Assembly (NCBI GenBank): GCA_017482565.1
Contig: JAFUMO010000001.1
Span: 1 to 64,000 of the forward strand
Length of the DNA stretch: 64,000 nt
Origin: Bacteroidales bacterium
GTDB taxonomy: Bacteria > Bacteroidota > Bacteroidia > Bacteroidales > UBA932
Direction: 5' to 3'
Shown in pieces: positions 39,822 to 49,235 of the stretch (position 1 is the first letter of the stretch; the number at the start of each line of letters is the position of its first letter). The notes below the pieces were generated by a model that was not told where the DNA came from, did not search any database, and saw only the letters and a list, made by a program, of their open reading frames with translations. The translations under genes were made by a program, and so were the position numbers.

Positions 39822-42809
39822 ATGAAAAAGCTCTTCTCAATCATCATGCTTTGCATGGTCTGCACCATTGCAGCTCATTCCCAGATTACAATCACTTATG
39901 ACATGATCCGCACCCCGGAATCTGAGGTGAGGATAAGGCTGCTTGACTCCCTGAACAATGTACCGCTGGTGATGGCTTCAGTGTATCTGCAGCCCAAGGG
40001 GGATACAACCATAATGTATTTCAACCTTACGGACACTTCCGGCACTGCAGTTCTGGAGAATGTTGTGAGGGGAAACTACAGGCTCACGGCTGAATATCTG
40101 GGCTACAGGCCATTTGTGAAAGAGTTCTATTTCAGCAAAAGCAAGGAGGAGTTGGGTACCGTGAACATGATTGAGGATGCCACCCTGCTGGAGGCGGCCA
40201 CCGTTACCGCAATGGGAAATGCCATTGAGGTGAAGCAGGATACCATTGTATATAACGCTTCAATGTTCCGCACGGCAGACAATGCAGTATTGGGAGAACT
40301 GCTCAAGAAGATGCCCGGATTTGAAGTATCAAGCAGCGGGCAGGTTACAATAAACGGGGAGAGCGTTTCCAAAATTACCGTTAACGGCAGGACCTTCTTC
40401 TTTGATGACCCATCAATGGCCGTGAAGAACCTCCCGGCAAAGATTGTGGACAAGATAAAGATTACAGACCTCAAGTCAGAGAATGAGAAGGGGACAGGAA
40501 TCTCAGACATGACCGCACAGAAGCAGAAGGAGATGGACATCTCCCTTAAGAAGGAGTATGAGAAAGGGTGGTTCGGAAATGCCAAGATGGCTGCAGGAGC
40601 CCCAATCTCACCTGAGTCTGATGATCCCAACATGCTGGTTGGCGGAAAGGATTTCATGTACAACGGGAACCTGATGCTCTCCGGCTACAACGACAAGGAC
40701 CAGGTTACCATCATTGCAAATGCCTCAAACACCCCTAACACCGGAGCAGGAGACATGATTATGGTTATGGTAGGGGGTGAAGACACAGGCCCTGCAACAC
40801 GCATCCGCCCAAGAAATGGCCTTACAACTTCCCTGCAGGCCGGTGCAAACCTCAACACCTCCAGGATAAAGGGGCTCAACACCACAGTAATGGCAAATTA
40901 CAAGGGGAACCTCATAGAATCCGAATCAGCCACACAAAGGATAACATTCATGGATGATACTCCCGACATGAACAGGTCTTCCCGCCTGGTGGACAACTAT
41001 GACGAGAACCTTGCCAATATCTCACTTGAGCTGGCTAACCAGGACAAGAAGAAATACACCTTGAGGATTGTCCCAAAAATAAATTTCACAAGGCTGGAGA
41101 GGAAGACTTACAATGACATGGAAACATGGCAGGGGGCAGCAGGAGCTGCAACCGGAGAGATGCTGAACACCTCTTCTGCCAGATCTTATCTGGAATCGGA
41201 CTATTTCATGCACCGTACAGATGCATACATCACATTGAAAGACCTTGGGAAAAAGGGGAGGAACCTCTCTTTTGAAGCCGGATGGTTCCTTTCCAATGAT
41301 GATTCACAGAGCAAGGAGTACTCCCTTACAACCTACTCTGCTGAAGGGAGCACCCTGAATGACCTCTACTATCAGGGGGAGACCCGGGGATATGGCGGAA
41401 GGCTGTACCTTACATACGTTGAACCCGTGGGGAAGCAGTGGAACATAAGTACCTCCCTCAAGAGCTACATCAACAGGAATGATGTTACAAATGATGCCTT
41501 CAGCCGTCCTGGTGAAGGGAAATTCACTGCGGGCTTTGCAGACAGGAGGGAATATTCTGTTTATGATGACTACTATTCTTCCGTTTCCGAATACCGGTAC
41601 TTCAAGAACTCTGCCGAGCTGCTTGCCCAATACAGGAAAGGAAAAACCACCATACAGTTCGGCGGACAAGTGGAGGCCGTGAACAATGAGAACTACAGCA
41701 AATCCTACGGCATCTCACAGACAACAGGGAAAGGGGAGTATTTGTGGAACTTCTCCCCATTCCTCAGAATCAACAATACAGCTGAGAGCGGCTTTTTCTA
41801 TATGGTCAGATATAGCGGCAGCTCTTCAGCACTGGGCAACTCCCAGATTACACCTGCACCGGACATCTCCAACCCTACATTCATAAAGATAGGAAATGTA
41901 TGGCTGGAGCCAGAATTCAGGAACTCGCTCACATTGTCAACAAACTACAACAACAAGAAGAATTTCAGCTATTTCTCCGGATACCTATTTTTGGACAACA
42001 CCCAAAGGAGCATTGTATATGCAAACTGGTTTGATTCAGAGGGCGTGCAGTACAACATACCTGTAAACTCCAGGAAATCCAGGAATGACATAAGGGTAAG
42101 CGGAAGCATAAGCAGCCTCCCCCTCAATGAGGGGAAAAGCCTGCTGCTGGGTGGAAGCATCTACAGCAATTTCTCCATCAGCTACAGCTACCAGAACATG
42201 AACAGGAGCGGGGCTTTGGATATGGAGAACTTCAACTATTCAGATTTTATGAAGCAATTCTGGGGCAATGCTTCCGGAGACAGGTTCTACAGCGGTGCAA
42301 GCGGATTCAAGGAGAGCAGGACAAGCAGCACATCATTAAGCGGCACCGTAAGCCTGAGATATAAAGGGGAACGGTTGAACAGCCGCATCTACCTCAGTAC
42401 AGACAGGAGGATTGTGAAATACTCCCTGAACAAGGATGCCAACATGAACACCTGGGACCACAGCATTTATGCAGAGGCTGAGTACGACACAAAAAACAAA
42501 TTCAACTTCATCACCAGCATGCAATACAGGTTCTATGAAGGATATACCAACGGCTATGGTGAGCCTGCCTTCAAATGGGACTTTGAAGCATACAAGACCA
42601 TAAAGGCCGTTACCTTTGGAATTAAGGTGAAGGATATCCTCAACCAGACCACCAGCTTTACCCGCACAACCTCGGCCGGGTACATTGAGGACAGCTACAG
42701 GAATGTAATTGGAAGGCACTTCCTTGTAAGCCTTACCTGGAACTTCGGAAAGATGAACTCCGGCAAGAACCGCAGCGCCACAAATGCAATGTTCAACATG
42801 ATGATGTAA
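39822..42809 (+). CDS. Outer-membrane beta-barrel protein with carboxypeptidase-like domain
   Basis: A 995-residue protein: signal peptide (about 1-20, AAHSQ), a carboxypeptidase-regulatory-like beta domain (27-115, VRIRLLDSLNNVPLVMASVY), a plug-like segment (130-230, LLKKMPGFEVSSSGQVTING, IKITDLKS) and a long strand-rich barrel to the end. This is the architecture of TonB-receptor-like OMP_b-brl_3 proteins of Bacteroidetes. The substrate is not evident. No SusD partner follows, so this is not a classical SusCD pair. Confidence 0.85.
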   Translation: MKKLFSIIMLCMVCTIAAHSQITITYDMIRTPESEVRIRLLDSLNNVPLVMASVYLQPKGDTTIMYFNLTDTSGTAVLENVVRGNYRLTAEYLGYRPFVKEFYFSKSKEELGTVNMIEDATLLEAATVTAMGNAIEVKQDTIVYNASMFRTADNAVLGELLKKMPGFEVSSSGQVTINGESVSKITVNGRTFFFDDPSMAVKNLPAKIVDKIKITDLKSENEKGTGISDMTAQKQKEMDISLKKEYEKGWFGNAKMAAGAPISPESDDPNMLVGGKDFMYNGNLMLSGYNDKDQVTIIANASNTPNTGAGDMIMVMVGGEDTGPATRIRPRNGLTTSLQAGANLNTSRIKGLNTTVMANYKGNLIESESATQRITFMDDTPDMNRSSRLVDNYDENLANISLELANQDKKKYTLRIVPKINFTRLERKTYNDMETWQGAAGAATGEMLNTSSARSYLESDYFMHRTDAYITLKDLGKKGRNLSFEAGWFLSNDDSQSKEYSLTTYSAEGSTLNDLYYQGETRGYGGRLYLTYVEPVGKQWNISTSLKSYINRNDVTNDAFSRPGEGKFTAGFADRREYSVYDDYYSSVSEYRYFKNSAELLAQYRKGKTTIQFGGQVEAVNNENYSKSYGISQTTGKGEYLWNFSPFLRINNTAESGFFYMVRYSGSSSALGNSQITPAPDISNPTFIKIGNVWLEPEFRNSLTLSTNYNNKKNFSYFSGYLFLDNTQRSIVYANWFDSEGVQYNIPVNSRKSRNDIRVSGSISSLPLNEGKSLLLGGSIYSNFSISYSYQNMNRSGALDMENFNYSDFMKQFWGNASGDRFYSGASGFKESRTSSTSLSGTVSLRYKGERLNSRIYLSTDRRIVKYSLNKDANMNTWDHSIYAEAEYDTKNKFNFITSMQYRFYEGYTNGYGEPAFKWDFEAYKTIKAVTFGIKVKDILNQTTSFTRTTSAGYIEDSYRNVIGRHFLVSLTWNFGKMNSGKNRSATNAMFNMMM

Positions 42810-42895
42810 AAACAGCCCCCAGGGGGTACATCTCACAAAAATAATTGTTATCTTGCGTACCGTTTCACGGGGAATGCCCCACAACAGGTACTATT

Positions 42896-43855
42896 ATGGC
42901 AGTTATAGGCGTTGATCTTGGCGGTACAAAGGTTGCCGCTGCATTGTTAGACCATTTCGGGAACATAAAGGCAAAGGAGATGAGGTTGCTCAACGGGGCA
43001 AGGGGTGAGAAGGTGGGCAAGCTTGTAAATGAAGCAATACTCTCCATCATCACCAACAATCCAAAGCACAGCGTGAAGGCCATAGGTGTGTGTATCCCGG
43101 GCATCGTATATTCAAAGAAGGATACCGTATGGGCCCCCAACATTCCGGGCTGGGGCAACTATCCCCTCAAGAAGAGGATAGCTGCGGCAATAGACAATCC
43201 GAGGATAAAGATAAGCATTGAAAGCGACCGTACCTGCTATGTCCTCGGCGAGGTGTGGAAAGGCGGTGCCAAGGGGTGCCAGAACGCCATTTACCTGGCT
43301 GTGGGAACCGGAATCGGCGGCGGCATACTCATTGACGGGCGTGTGCTGCACGGCCACAGTGATATAGTTGGAGCAACAGGTTGGATGGCGCTGCAGAGCC
43401 CTTATCATGAAGATTATATCCCTTGCGGCTGCTTTGAACACTATGCTTCGGGCAACGGCATTGCCCTGCAGGCGCAGAAAGCCCTCAAATGCGAGAAGAA
43501 CTACACCGGTCCGCTGAGCGGGAAACCTGTAAATGAAATTACCTCAAGGGATGTATTTGCAGCATACGACCAGGACGACATCATTGCCCGCAGGGTGCTG
43601 GACAAGGCAATTGAGATGTGGGGTATGGGTGCGGCAAACCTGGTGAGCCTGTTCAATCCTGAGAAATTCATTTTTGGCGGAGGGGTATTCGGCCCGGCTG
43701 CCAGATTCATTCCAAGAATATATGGCGAGGCATGCAAATGGGGGCAGCCCATCTCCATGAAGCAGGTGAAGTTCAGTGCCTCAAAGATAGAGGGGGAGGC
43801 CGCACTCTACGGTGCCGGCTACCTTGCAATCAGGGAATCAATGTATGAACGATAA
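42896..43855 (+). CDS. ROK-family sugar kinase or regulator
   Basis: A 319-residue ROK protein. ATP-binding IGVDLGGTK is at residues 4-12, VGTGIGGGI near 140, and CGCFEHYASG, a reduced form of the ROK zinc motif, near 181. No N-terminal helix-turn-helix is present, so a kinase for glucose- or amino-sugar-type substrates is most likely. The start at 42896 sits just before the domain; earlier codons are not conserved-looking. It leads an operon with a transporter and an SIS-domain protein. Confidence 0.88.
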   Translation: MAVIGVDLGGTKVAAALLDHFGNIKAKEMRLLNGARGEKVGKLVNEAILSIITNNPKHSVKAIGVCIPGIVYSKKDTVWAPNIPGWGNYPLKKRIAAAIDNPRIKISIESDRTCYVLGEVWKGGAKGCQNAIYLAVGTGIGGGILIDGRVLHGHSDIVGATGWMALQSPYHEDYIPCGCFEHYASGNGIALQAQKALKCEKNYTGPLSGKPVNEITSRDVFAAYDQDDIIARRVLDKAIEMWGMGAANLVSLFNPEKFIFGGGVFGPAARFIPRIYGEACKWGQPISMKQVKFSASKIEGEAALYGAGYLAIRESMYER

Positions 43856-43865
43856 ACAACTGTAT

Positions 43866-45017
43866 ATGGAAAAGAAACTTTCAACGGCTCCTGTATTCAT
43901 TGCGGCGTGCGCCGGAATGTCATTCTTCGGAGTTGCAATGCTCTCCCTTGGGCCTATCCTCGGGCCTCTCAACGCCATGGTAGAGGGTGCCAATGCCCTC
44001 CCTTCAACAATGTCTGTGGGAATCATCATCGGGACCCTGCTGTTCGGCCCCATTGTAGATAAATCAGGATATAAATGGCTCCTTATCCTCTGCTCCATCC
44101 TTGCGCTTGCAGGAGTGCAGGGGCTTGCCACCTTCAAGGAGATAGGGCTGCTCCATGCCTCCATCTTCATGCTCGGCCTTGGCGGAGGGGCCCTCAACGG
44201 CGCCACCAATGCCCTCGTTTCAGACATCTATGATGATGACAAGAGGGGCGGAAGGCTCGGCCTGCTGGGTTCATTCTACTGCACCGGAGCGCTCCTGTGG
44301 ACACTGCTCAACTATTTCATCCCGGATTTCAGGATTCCGCTCAATGCGGTTTCTATAGTGATGGTGCTGTTCATCATCTCATTCTTCTTCATCACATTCC
44401 CCAAGGCAAAGGCAAAGCCCCAGGAGAAGATCTCCATTGCCAAGTCCCTCGGGCTGCTGAAATACCCTGCCCTCATCATGTTTGCAGCGGTATTGTTCTT
44501 CCAGTGCGCGTTTGAGGGGTGCAGCGGGAACTTTACCGTACAATACCTTGTGAACGAAGGTGGAATGGACAACGCAACTGCCACCCTTGCAATGACAGTA
44601 TTTACCGTTGGGATGCTGGCAGGAAGGCTCCCTCTGGGAAAAATCATGGAGAAGCTCAAGGAGCTTGCAACCCTCTACATATATCTGGGTGTTGCCCTTG
44701 CAGGAGTGATACTATTCTACATCATGCCTTCAAGCATTGCTGCAACATACACCGCAATGGCGCTTATAGGATTTGGTGTGGGGGTAACCTTCCCTGTTGT
44801 GCTCAACTTCATAGGGAGCGCCTTCAAGAACCAGAGCGGCACTGCATTCTCCATTGCCATGTTCATAGGATTGTGCGGACAGTCTCTCGGGAACAGATTC
44901 ATGGGTTCACAGTTTGATGCAGGCGTGTTCGGATTCCTCCCTATATCCCTCATCATCTGCGTTGCAGTAATGATGGTACTGGTGCCAGCCGCAGTAAAGG
45001 TATCAAGGAAACATTAA
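43866..45017 (+). CDS. MFS transporter, probably for a sugar
   Basis: A 383-residue, 12-helix major facilitator transporter. The loop sequence FGPIVDKSGYKW matches the MFS motif between helices 2 and 3 and AGRLPLGKIMEKLK its repeat in the second half. The ATG at 43866 lies 10 bases after the ROK gene; another at 43845 would overlap it. The operon suggests import of a sugar phosphorylated by the ROK protein and handled by the SIS protein. Confidence 0.82.
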   Translation: MEKKLSTAPVFIAACAGMSFFGVAMLSLGPILGPLNAMVEGANALPSTMSVGIIIGTLLFGPIVDKSGYKWLLILCSILALAGVQGLATFKEIGLLHASIFMLGLGGGALNGATNALVSDIYDDDKRGGRLGLLGSFYCTGALLWTLLNYFIPDFRIPLNAVSIVMVLFIISFFFITFPKAKAKPQEKISIAKSLGLLKYPALIMFAAVLFFQCAFEGCSGNFTVQYLVNEGGMDNATATLAMTVFTVGMLAGRLPLGKIMEKLKELATLYIYLGVALAGVILFYIMPSSIAATYTAMALIGFGVGVTFPVVLNFIGSAFKNQSGTAFSIAMFIGLCGQSLGNRFMGSQFDAGVFGFLPISLIICVAVMMVLVPAAVKVSRKH

Positions 45018-45044
45018 ACATATAACCTATAAAATTTTACAGAA

Positions 45045-45806
45045 ATGTTAGCTAAAGAATGGAAAAAGAACGCAATAAGCGTTATGGACAAAATTGAGGA
45101 GACTCAGATGGAGAACATCAGGAAAGTTGCCGAGGTAATGGCTGATACCATTGAGGCAGGCCGCTGGGTACACACTTTCGGTTGCGGTCACGCAAACCTC
45201 CCTATTGAGGAGATGTATCCCAGGATAGGCGGTTTCGTAGGATTCCACCCTCTCTGTGAACTTCCTCTCACATTCTTCACCCATATTACAGGTGAGATGG
45301 GTATCCATCAGTTCCTGTGGCTGGAGCGCGCAGAGGGTTACGGCCAGTCAATCATGAAGAGCTGGAACTTTGACGAGAAGGATGTCCTCTGGATCTTCTC
45401 ACACACCGGCATCAATGCCGTTAATATTGATGTTGCCCTGGAGGCAAAGAAACGCGGCATGAAGGTGATTGTATTCGGTTCAGCTTCAGAGACAGGCAAC
45501 AAGGTTCCACGCCACTCTTGCGGAAAGAACCTTTTCCAGATTGCCGATTACGTTGTTGACACCTGCTGCCCTATAGTTGACGCCTCATGCCAGCTGAAAA
45601 AACATCAGGACAAGGTTGGCCCGCTTTCAACAATGGCATCAGTTACCACAGTATGGATGACTATCTGTACAGTTGCTGAAATCCTTGAGGAGAGAGGCGT
45701 GAAGCTCTACATCCACCCTTCACACAATGTACCTGGCGACACTACAGCCCACGAGCGTCTTGATGCCTGCATTGCAGAGTACAAGAAAAGGTCTGCAGGA
45801 CTATAA
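45045..45806 (+). CDS. SIS-domain sugar-phosphate protein
   Basis: A 253-residue cytoplasmic protein with a sugar isomerase (SIS) fold: GRWVHTFGCGHANLPIEEM near 39 and FSHTGINAVNIDVALEAKK near 118, where phosphosugars bind. It resembles the uncharacterised COG4821-like branch rather than GmhA, KpsF or MurQ. As third gene of the ROK-MFS-SIS operon it probably acts on the phosphorylated amino sugar. The exact reaction cannot be told. Confidence 0.8.
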   Translation: MLAKEWKKNAISVMDKIEETQMENIRKVAEVMADTIEAGRWVHTFGCGHANLPIEEMYPRIGGFVGFHPLCELPLTFFTHITGEMGIHQFLWLERAEGYGQSIMKSWNFDEKDVLWIFSHTGINAVNIDVALEAKKRGMKVIVFGSASETGNKVPRHSCGKNLFQIADYVVDTCCPIVDASCQLKKHQDKVGPLSTMASVTTVWMTICTVAEILEERGVKLYIHPSHNVPGDTTAHERLDACIAEYKKRSAGL

Positions 45807-45814
45807 CAGAAAAT

Positions 45815-47506
45815 TTAGGGGAGATTCCCGAACAGCAGCCGCACATCGCTATCTATGCCTTGTGCGGCTTTTTCTTTTGGGACAAACTCCCAATGTCCGC
45901 ACCTTACAGCATCTATGCGCCTCCCGTCCCTGATAAAATCCACTATCAGGTCCCTTATGAAAGTGTAGCGCCCCAGGGTTATCCCTTCCAGGGCGGTAGC
46001 AGGGTCTATCCCCGCCCCATGGTCAAAGAGCCCTCCGCCCCCGCTCACTCTATAAGATGAGAGGGCTACGGTATAGTTCCCCTCCGGCTCAAACGGCTCC
46101 CCGTTCCACAATGAGTCTATCCTCACCCTCCGTCCATACTCCCGGGTAATATCCACCTCATAGACAAGCCCCGCCGCCGAATCAAAATTATATGTAAAGT
46201 TCTCCGGCCACCAGTAAGTCTTTCCCCCAAGTTCTGTGGAACAGAGCTGCAGCACATGCTCCCCATCCCCCGGCCCGGAGAGCCACATGCCGTATGAATA
46301 TTCCAGATAATCCTTTATCTGCTTACCGGTCATCCTAACCTTGAAGAGGGTGTTCTCCGCCGAATACATCTGGAAAATGTCCCTCCCGGTAACCTCCCCT
46401 GCCGGAATCACAGCATCATACATATATGGAGAAGCAAACGACACCTGTGCCCCGGAGGCCTCCAGCATCACGCTATGCTGCAGGTCAAGATAGCTGCACC
46501 GGCCCCCCAGCGCCTCCCTTGCATCCATCATCGCCTCCAGCTTCCCTACAGGCCGGCTGATCTCCTCCTCAACCGCCCTTATCTCATCCCTGAAATGTTC
46601 CAGATATCCCTTATCCGCTCCAATCCCCTCCAGCTGCACAATCTCCCCCTCCATCTCCTTCCCTACAATTTTTTTCCCCTCCATCTCCAGCCTCACAACC
46701 ACCTTCTGCAGGGTTCCGGCATATGGGGCTCCCGACAGTACCAGTGTCCGGCCCACCCGGCAGCACATCTGCCTGTGGTCATGCCCTGCAAAAACAATGT
46801 CAACCCCTTCCATACGGGCCGCAACTGCAAGAGCCTGATTCTCCGGCACGGCCTCCTTTGAAAAGGCATCAGGCTCCCCGGCCCCTGAATGAAGCAGCAG
46901 CACAATTATATCAGCCTCACCGTTTGCCCTTATCTTCCCTGCAAGTTCCCCTGCAAGGGGTAGCACCGGAGCAAAATCAATCCCCTCCCGCAGATCCTGC
47001 GGTATCCACCTGGCGGTACATGGGTTTGTCATCCCTATGACAGCTACCCTCACACCTTCCTTGTCAAGTATAATGTATGGCTGCCAGCATCCCCCATTTT
47101 TCCCCTTCCACAGTACATTTGCCCCCAAGAGAGGTATCCCTGCATCCTCCAGTTCCCCTGCCAGGCGGTCATACACACTGTGTCCTGCCTCAAAATCGTG
47201 GTTCCCGAACACCACCGCGTCATATCCCATATACTCCGCGGCCCTGGCATAAATGTGCCCCGAGTCCCCTTCCCTCAGCCTGCGGTTGCTCCGGCACACG
47301 GCCAAATCCCCCTGCAGGTTGTCCCCGCAATCCAGCAGCATTACCTTGCCCGGACCCAGAACAGCCCTCCTTTCCTTTATGAATGAGCATACATTGGCAA
47401 GGGAACCCCTATCCCCGCTTTCATAGTGGGGTGTATTGAAGAAACGGCCATGAACATCATTCAGGGCATAAATCTCCAGAATCTGCTCACGGCCGTGCGT
47501 ATCCAT
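45815..47506 (-). CDS. 5'-nucleotidase/UshA-like metallophosphoesterase
   Basis: A 563-residue enzyme. The metal-binding motifs run in order: LNDVHGRF (residues about 15-22), LLDCGDNLQG (58), GNHDFE (99), LLLHSG (208) and AGHDHRQ (240); the C-terminal 5'-nucleotidase domain follows (YSAENTLFKVRMTGKQIKDY near 382). It should hydrolyse nucleotides or related phosphoesters. Unlike most UshA proteins it has no signal peptide and begins almost directly with the domain, so it may be cytoplasmic. It lies 11 bases after a porin-like gene and is likely transcribed with it. Confidence 0.87.
   Translation of the reverse strand: MDTHGREQILEIYALNDVHGRFFNTPHYESGDRGSLANVCSFIKERRAVLGPGKVMLLDCGDNLQGDLAVCRSNRRLREGDSGHIYARAAEYMGYDAVVFGNHDFEAGHSVYDRLAGELEDAGIPLLGANVLWKGKNGGCWQPYIILDKEGVRVAVIGMTNPCTARWIPQDLREGIDFAPVLPLAGELAGKIRANGEADIIVLLLHSGAGEPDAFSKEAVPENQALAVAARMEGVDIVFAGHDHRQMCCRVGRTLVLSGAPYAGTLQKVVVRLEMEGKKIVGKEMEGEIVQLEGIGADKGYLEHFRDEIRAVEEEISRPVGKLEAMMDAREALGGRCSYLDLQHSVMLEASGAQVSFASPYMYDAVIPAGEVTGRDIFQMYSAENTLFKVRMTGKQIKDYLEYSYGMWLSGPGDGEHVLQLCSTELGGKTYWWPENFTYNFDSAAGLVYEVDITREYGRRVRIDSLWNGEPFEPEGNYTVALSSYRVSGGGGLFDHGAGIDPATALEGITLGRYTFIRDLIVDFIRDGRRIDAVRCGHWEFVPKEKAAQGIDSDVRLLFGNLP
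45837..45873 (+). terminator. Terminator of the ROK-MFS-SIS operon
   Basis: Perfect 9-bp stem AGCCGCACA / TGTGCGGCT, then TTTTTC. It lies inside the 3' end of the convergent gene at 45815-47506. Confidence 0.75.
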
Positions 47507-47517
47507 AAATCTTCATC

Positions 47518-48252
47518 TTAAAATCCAAAGCTCATTGAGAGTGCAAAGAGGGAATCCTCAAGGTAAGGGTTATAGGCATACCTTGCTGAAACCGGCAGGT
47601 CATAGTTCCACAGGGTGAAGACCCTTGTGTAGGCTGCAGTAAGGTTCACTATGCTGAACCCCTTCTCAAAATCTGTGTAGTACCCCTTGTTCAAGGATGC
47701 ACCTACGGTTGCCTCAACGCTGTTCTTCCCATTGAACTCATGGGTGTAGCCCACCTCTGCGTATGATGAGAAGGCATTGTTCCCCTTCTCATTCTTGTCA
47801 TCCCCATAGATTGTGGAGCCTATAAGTACGTGAACCGGCACAGCTTCCGGCTCATAGTAGAGTATCACCTCGGCTGAGTGTGTTGTTGTGCGGTTGCTGA
47901 AATTGAAGAAATCCGAATTCTTTTCAGGGAAGAAATAATCCACAAGCTCTATCCTGAAATTACTGAAGCTGTAGCTTACACTGAAGTTCAACTCCTTGTA
48001 GCTGTCATCAAAGGCAAAGGCACCCCAGACATAAATGTCCCAGTTTCCCTTGGAGAAGCCTACTGTAGGATAAAACAGCGGTGCATCACCATTCCCTATT
48101 CCCCTCCAGATGTTTTTGGTGGCAAAGTCCAGTGAGCCATAGAACGGGCATTCCTTTTCTTCTTCCTGCGCAAAGGCAAATGCTGGAATACATACCAGCA
48201 AAATCACAAATAGTTTCCTCAGGAAACCACAAGCAACACGTTGATACTGCAT
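47518..48252 (-). CDS. Putative outer-membrane porin (TorF-like)
   Basis: A 244-residue protein: signal peptide (about 1-29, AFAFAQ), then a beta barrel with alternating strands and a terminal phenylalanine (MSFGF), the usual outer-membrane insertion signal. The opening YGSLDFATKNIWRGI resembles TorF-family putative porins. The ATG at 48252 opens the signal. It may let nucleotides or other solutes in, but specificity is unknown. Confidence 0.7.
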   Translation of the reverse strand: MQYQRVACGFLRKLFVILLVCIPAFAFAQEEEKECPFYGSLDFATKNIWRGIGNGDAPLFYPTVGFSKGNWDIYVWGAFAFDDSYKELNFSVSYSFSNFRIELVDYFFPEKNSDFFNFSNRTTTHSAEVILYYEPEAVPVHVLIGSTIYGDDKNEKGNNAFSSYAEVGYTHEFNGKNSVEATVGASLNKGYYTDFEKGFSIVNLTAAYTRVFTLWNYDLPVSARYAYNPYLEDSLFALSMSFGF

Positions 48253-48360
48253 TTCAAAAATAGTTTTAAAGCGGGGTGCAGCCAGCCACACCCACAGGTT
48301 AAAAAATCATTTGCTCCCGACAGCGGGACATTCTTGACAAAAATATAATTTTTCCGCAAA

Positions 48361-48837
48361 TTATCTCCCCAGAAGTACTGTTGCATATACTGCAATGGCC
48401 TCTTCGCGCCCTACGAATCCGGCCCCTTCCGTGGTGGTGGCCTTTACTGATATCCTGTCAACTTCCGTTTCCAGCACCTTTGCAAGGCACTCCCTCATGG
48501 GGAGGATATACGGGGCAACCTTGGGTTTTTGTAACAATATTGTGCAATCTGCATTTATAAGGGAGTACCCTTTCTCCCTGATAAGGGCATTTACCCTGGC
48601 AAGGAGTATCTTGCTGTCTATCCCCTTGAATTCTGAAGAGTTGTCGGGAAAATGCTTCCCTATATCCCCCAATGCGAGGGCCCCGAGCATTGCATCACAC
48701 AATGCATGTATGAGGGTGTCTCCGTCTGAATGGGCTACACAGCCCTTTGTGTGCTCCACCTTGATGCCTCCCAGCCAGAACTCCAGCCCGGGAGCCAGCA
48801 GATGCACGTCATATCCGTTTCCTATCCTTAAGTCCAT
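48361..48837 (-). CDS. ispF: IspF, MEcPP synthase
   Basis: A 158-residue 2-C-methyl-D-erythritol 2,4-cyclodiphosphate synthase of the non-mevalonate isoprenoid pathway. The metal-binding GYDVHLLAPG (Asp and His near 9 and 11), AHSDGDTLIHALCDA and GDIGKHFPDN are all present, as is TTEGAGFVGREEAIA near the C-terminus. The length is standard. It is a stand-alone housekeeping gene here. Confidence 0.96.
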   Translation of the reverse strand: MDLRIGNGYDVHLLAPGLEFWLGGIKVEHTKGCVAHSDGDTLIHALCDAMLGALALGDIGKHFPDNSSEFKGIDSKILLARVNALIREKGYSLINADCTILLQKPKVAPYILPMRECLAKVLETEVDRISVKATTTEGAGFVGREEAIAVYATVLLGR

Positions 48838-48916
48838 ATCGTTTTTCTTTTGGCTCTATACTTGCCGTTCGGGTACGGTTTGCGGTTTATTGATAGCAAA
48901 TTTAACATAAATATTT

Positions 48917-48924
48917 TATCTTTG
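48917..48924 (+). promoter_or_regulatory. Candidate -7 element of the mutL operon
   Basis: TATCTTTG, 27 bases upstream of the start at 48951. Confidence 0.65.
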
Positions 48925-48950
48925 TTTGTTTAGAAAAAAAGTAAGCGACC

Positions 48951-49232
48951 ATGGGATTTTTTCAACACAGACAAATCAGAAAATTCAACTACCAGCCTGT
49001 ATTCTATGATGCAAGAAAAGAGGCACTGATGGAGAAGATGGATGCGGCCGAGCGCGAGAAGGCGGGCCAGTATATCCCCGGAGCCAGCATCAGGGGCTCG
49101 TTCAGGAGGATGGAGGTAAAGAGGAAAGACCTCAAGTACACCCCATTCATGAGATTCCTCTCCATTCTTGGAATTGCGGCCGTGCTTGTTGCCGCCGTTT
49201 ATATGGCCCAGATTATGGGATTGCTGTTTTAA
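48951..49232 (+). CDS. Small membrane protein before mutL
   Basis: A 93-residue protein with a basic cytoplasmic part (GSFRRMEVKRKDLKYTPFMR) and one C-terminal membrane segment (about 70-90). It ends 4 bases before the mutL start and is first in that operon. I do not know its function; a tail-anchored adaptor is one possibility. Confidence 0.75.
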   Translation: MGFFQHRQIRKFNYQPVFYDARKEALMEKMDAAEREKAGQYIPGASIRGSFRRMEVKRKDLKYTPFMRFLSILGIAAVLVAAVYMAQIMGLLF

Positions 49233-49235
49233 GGG

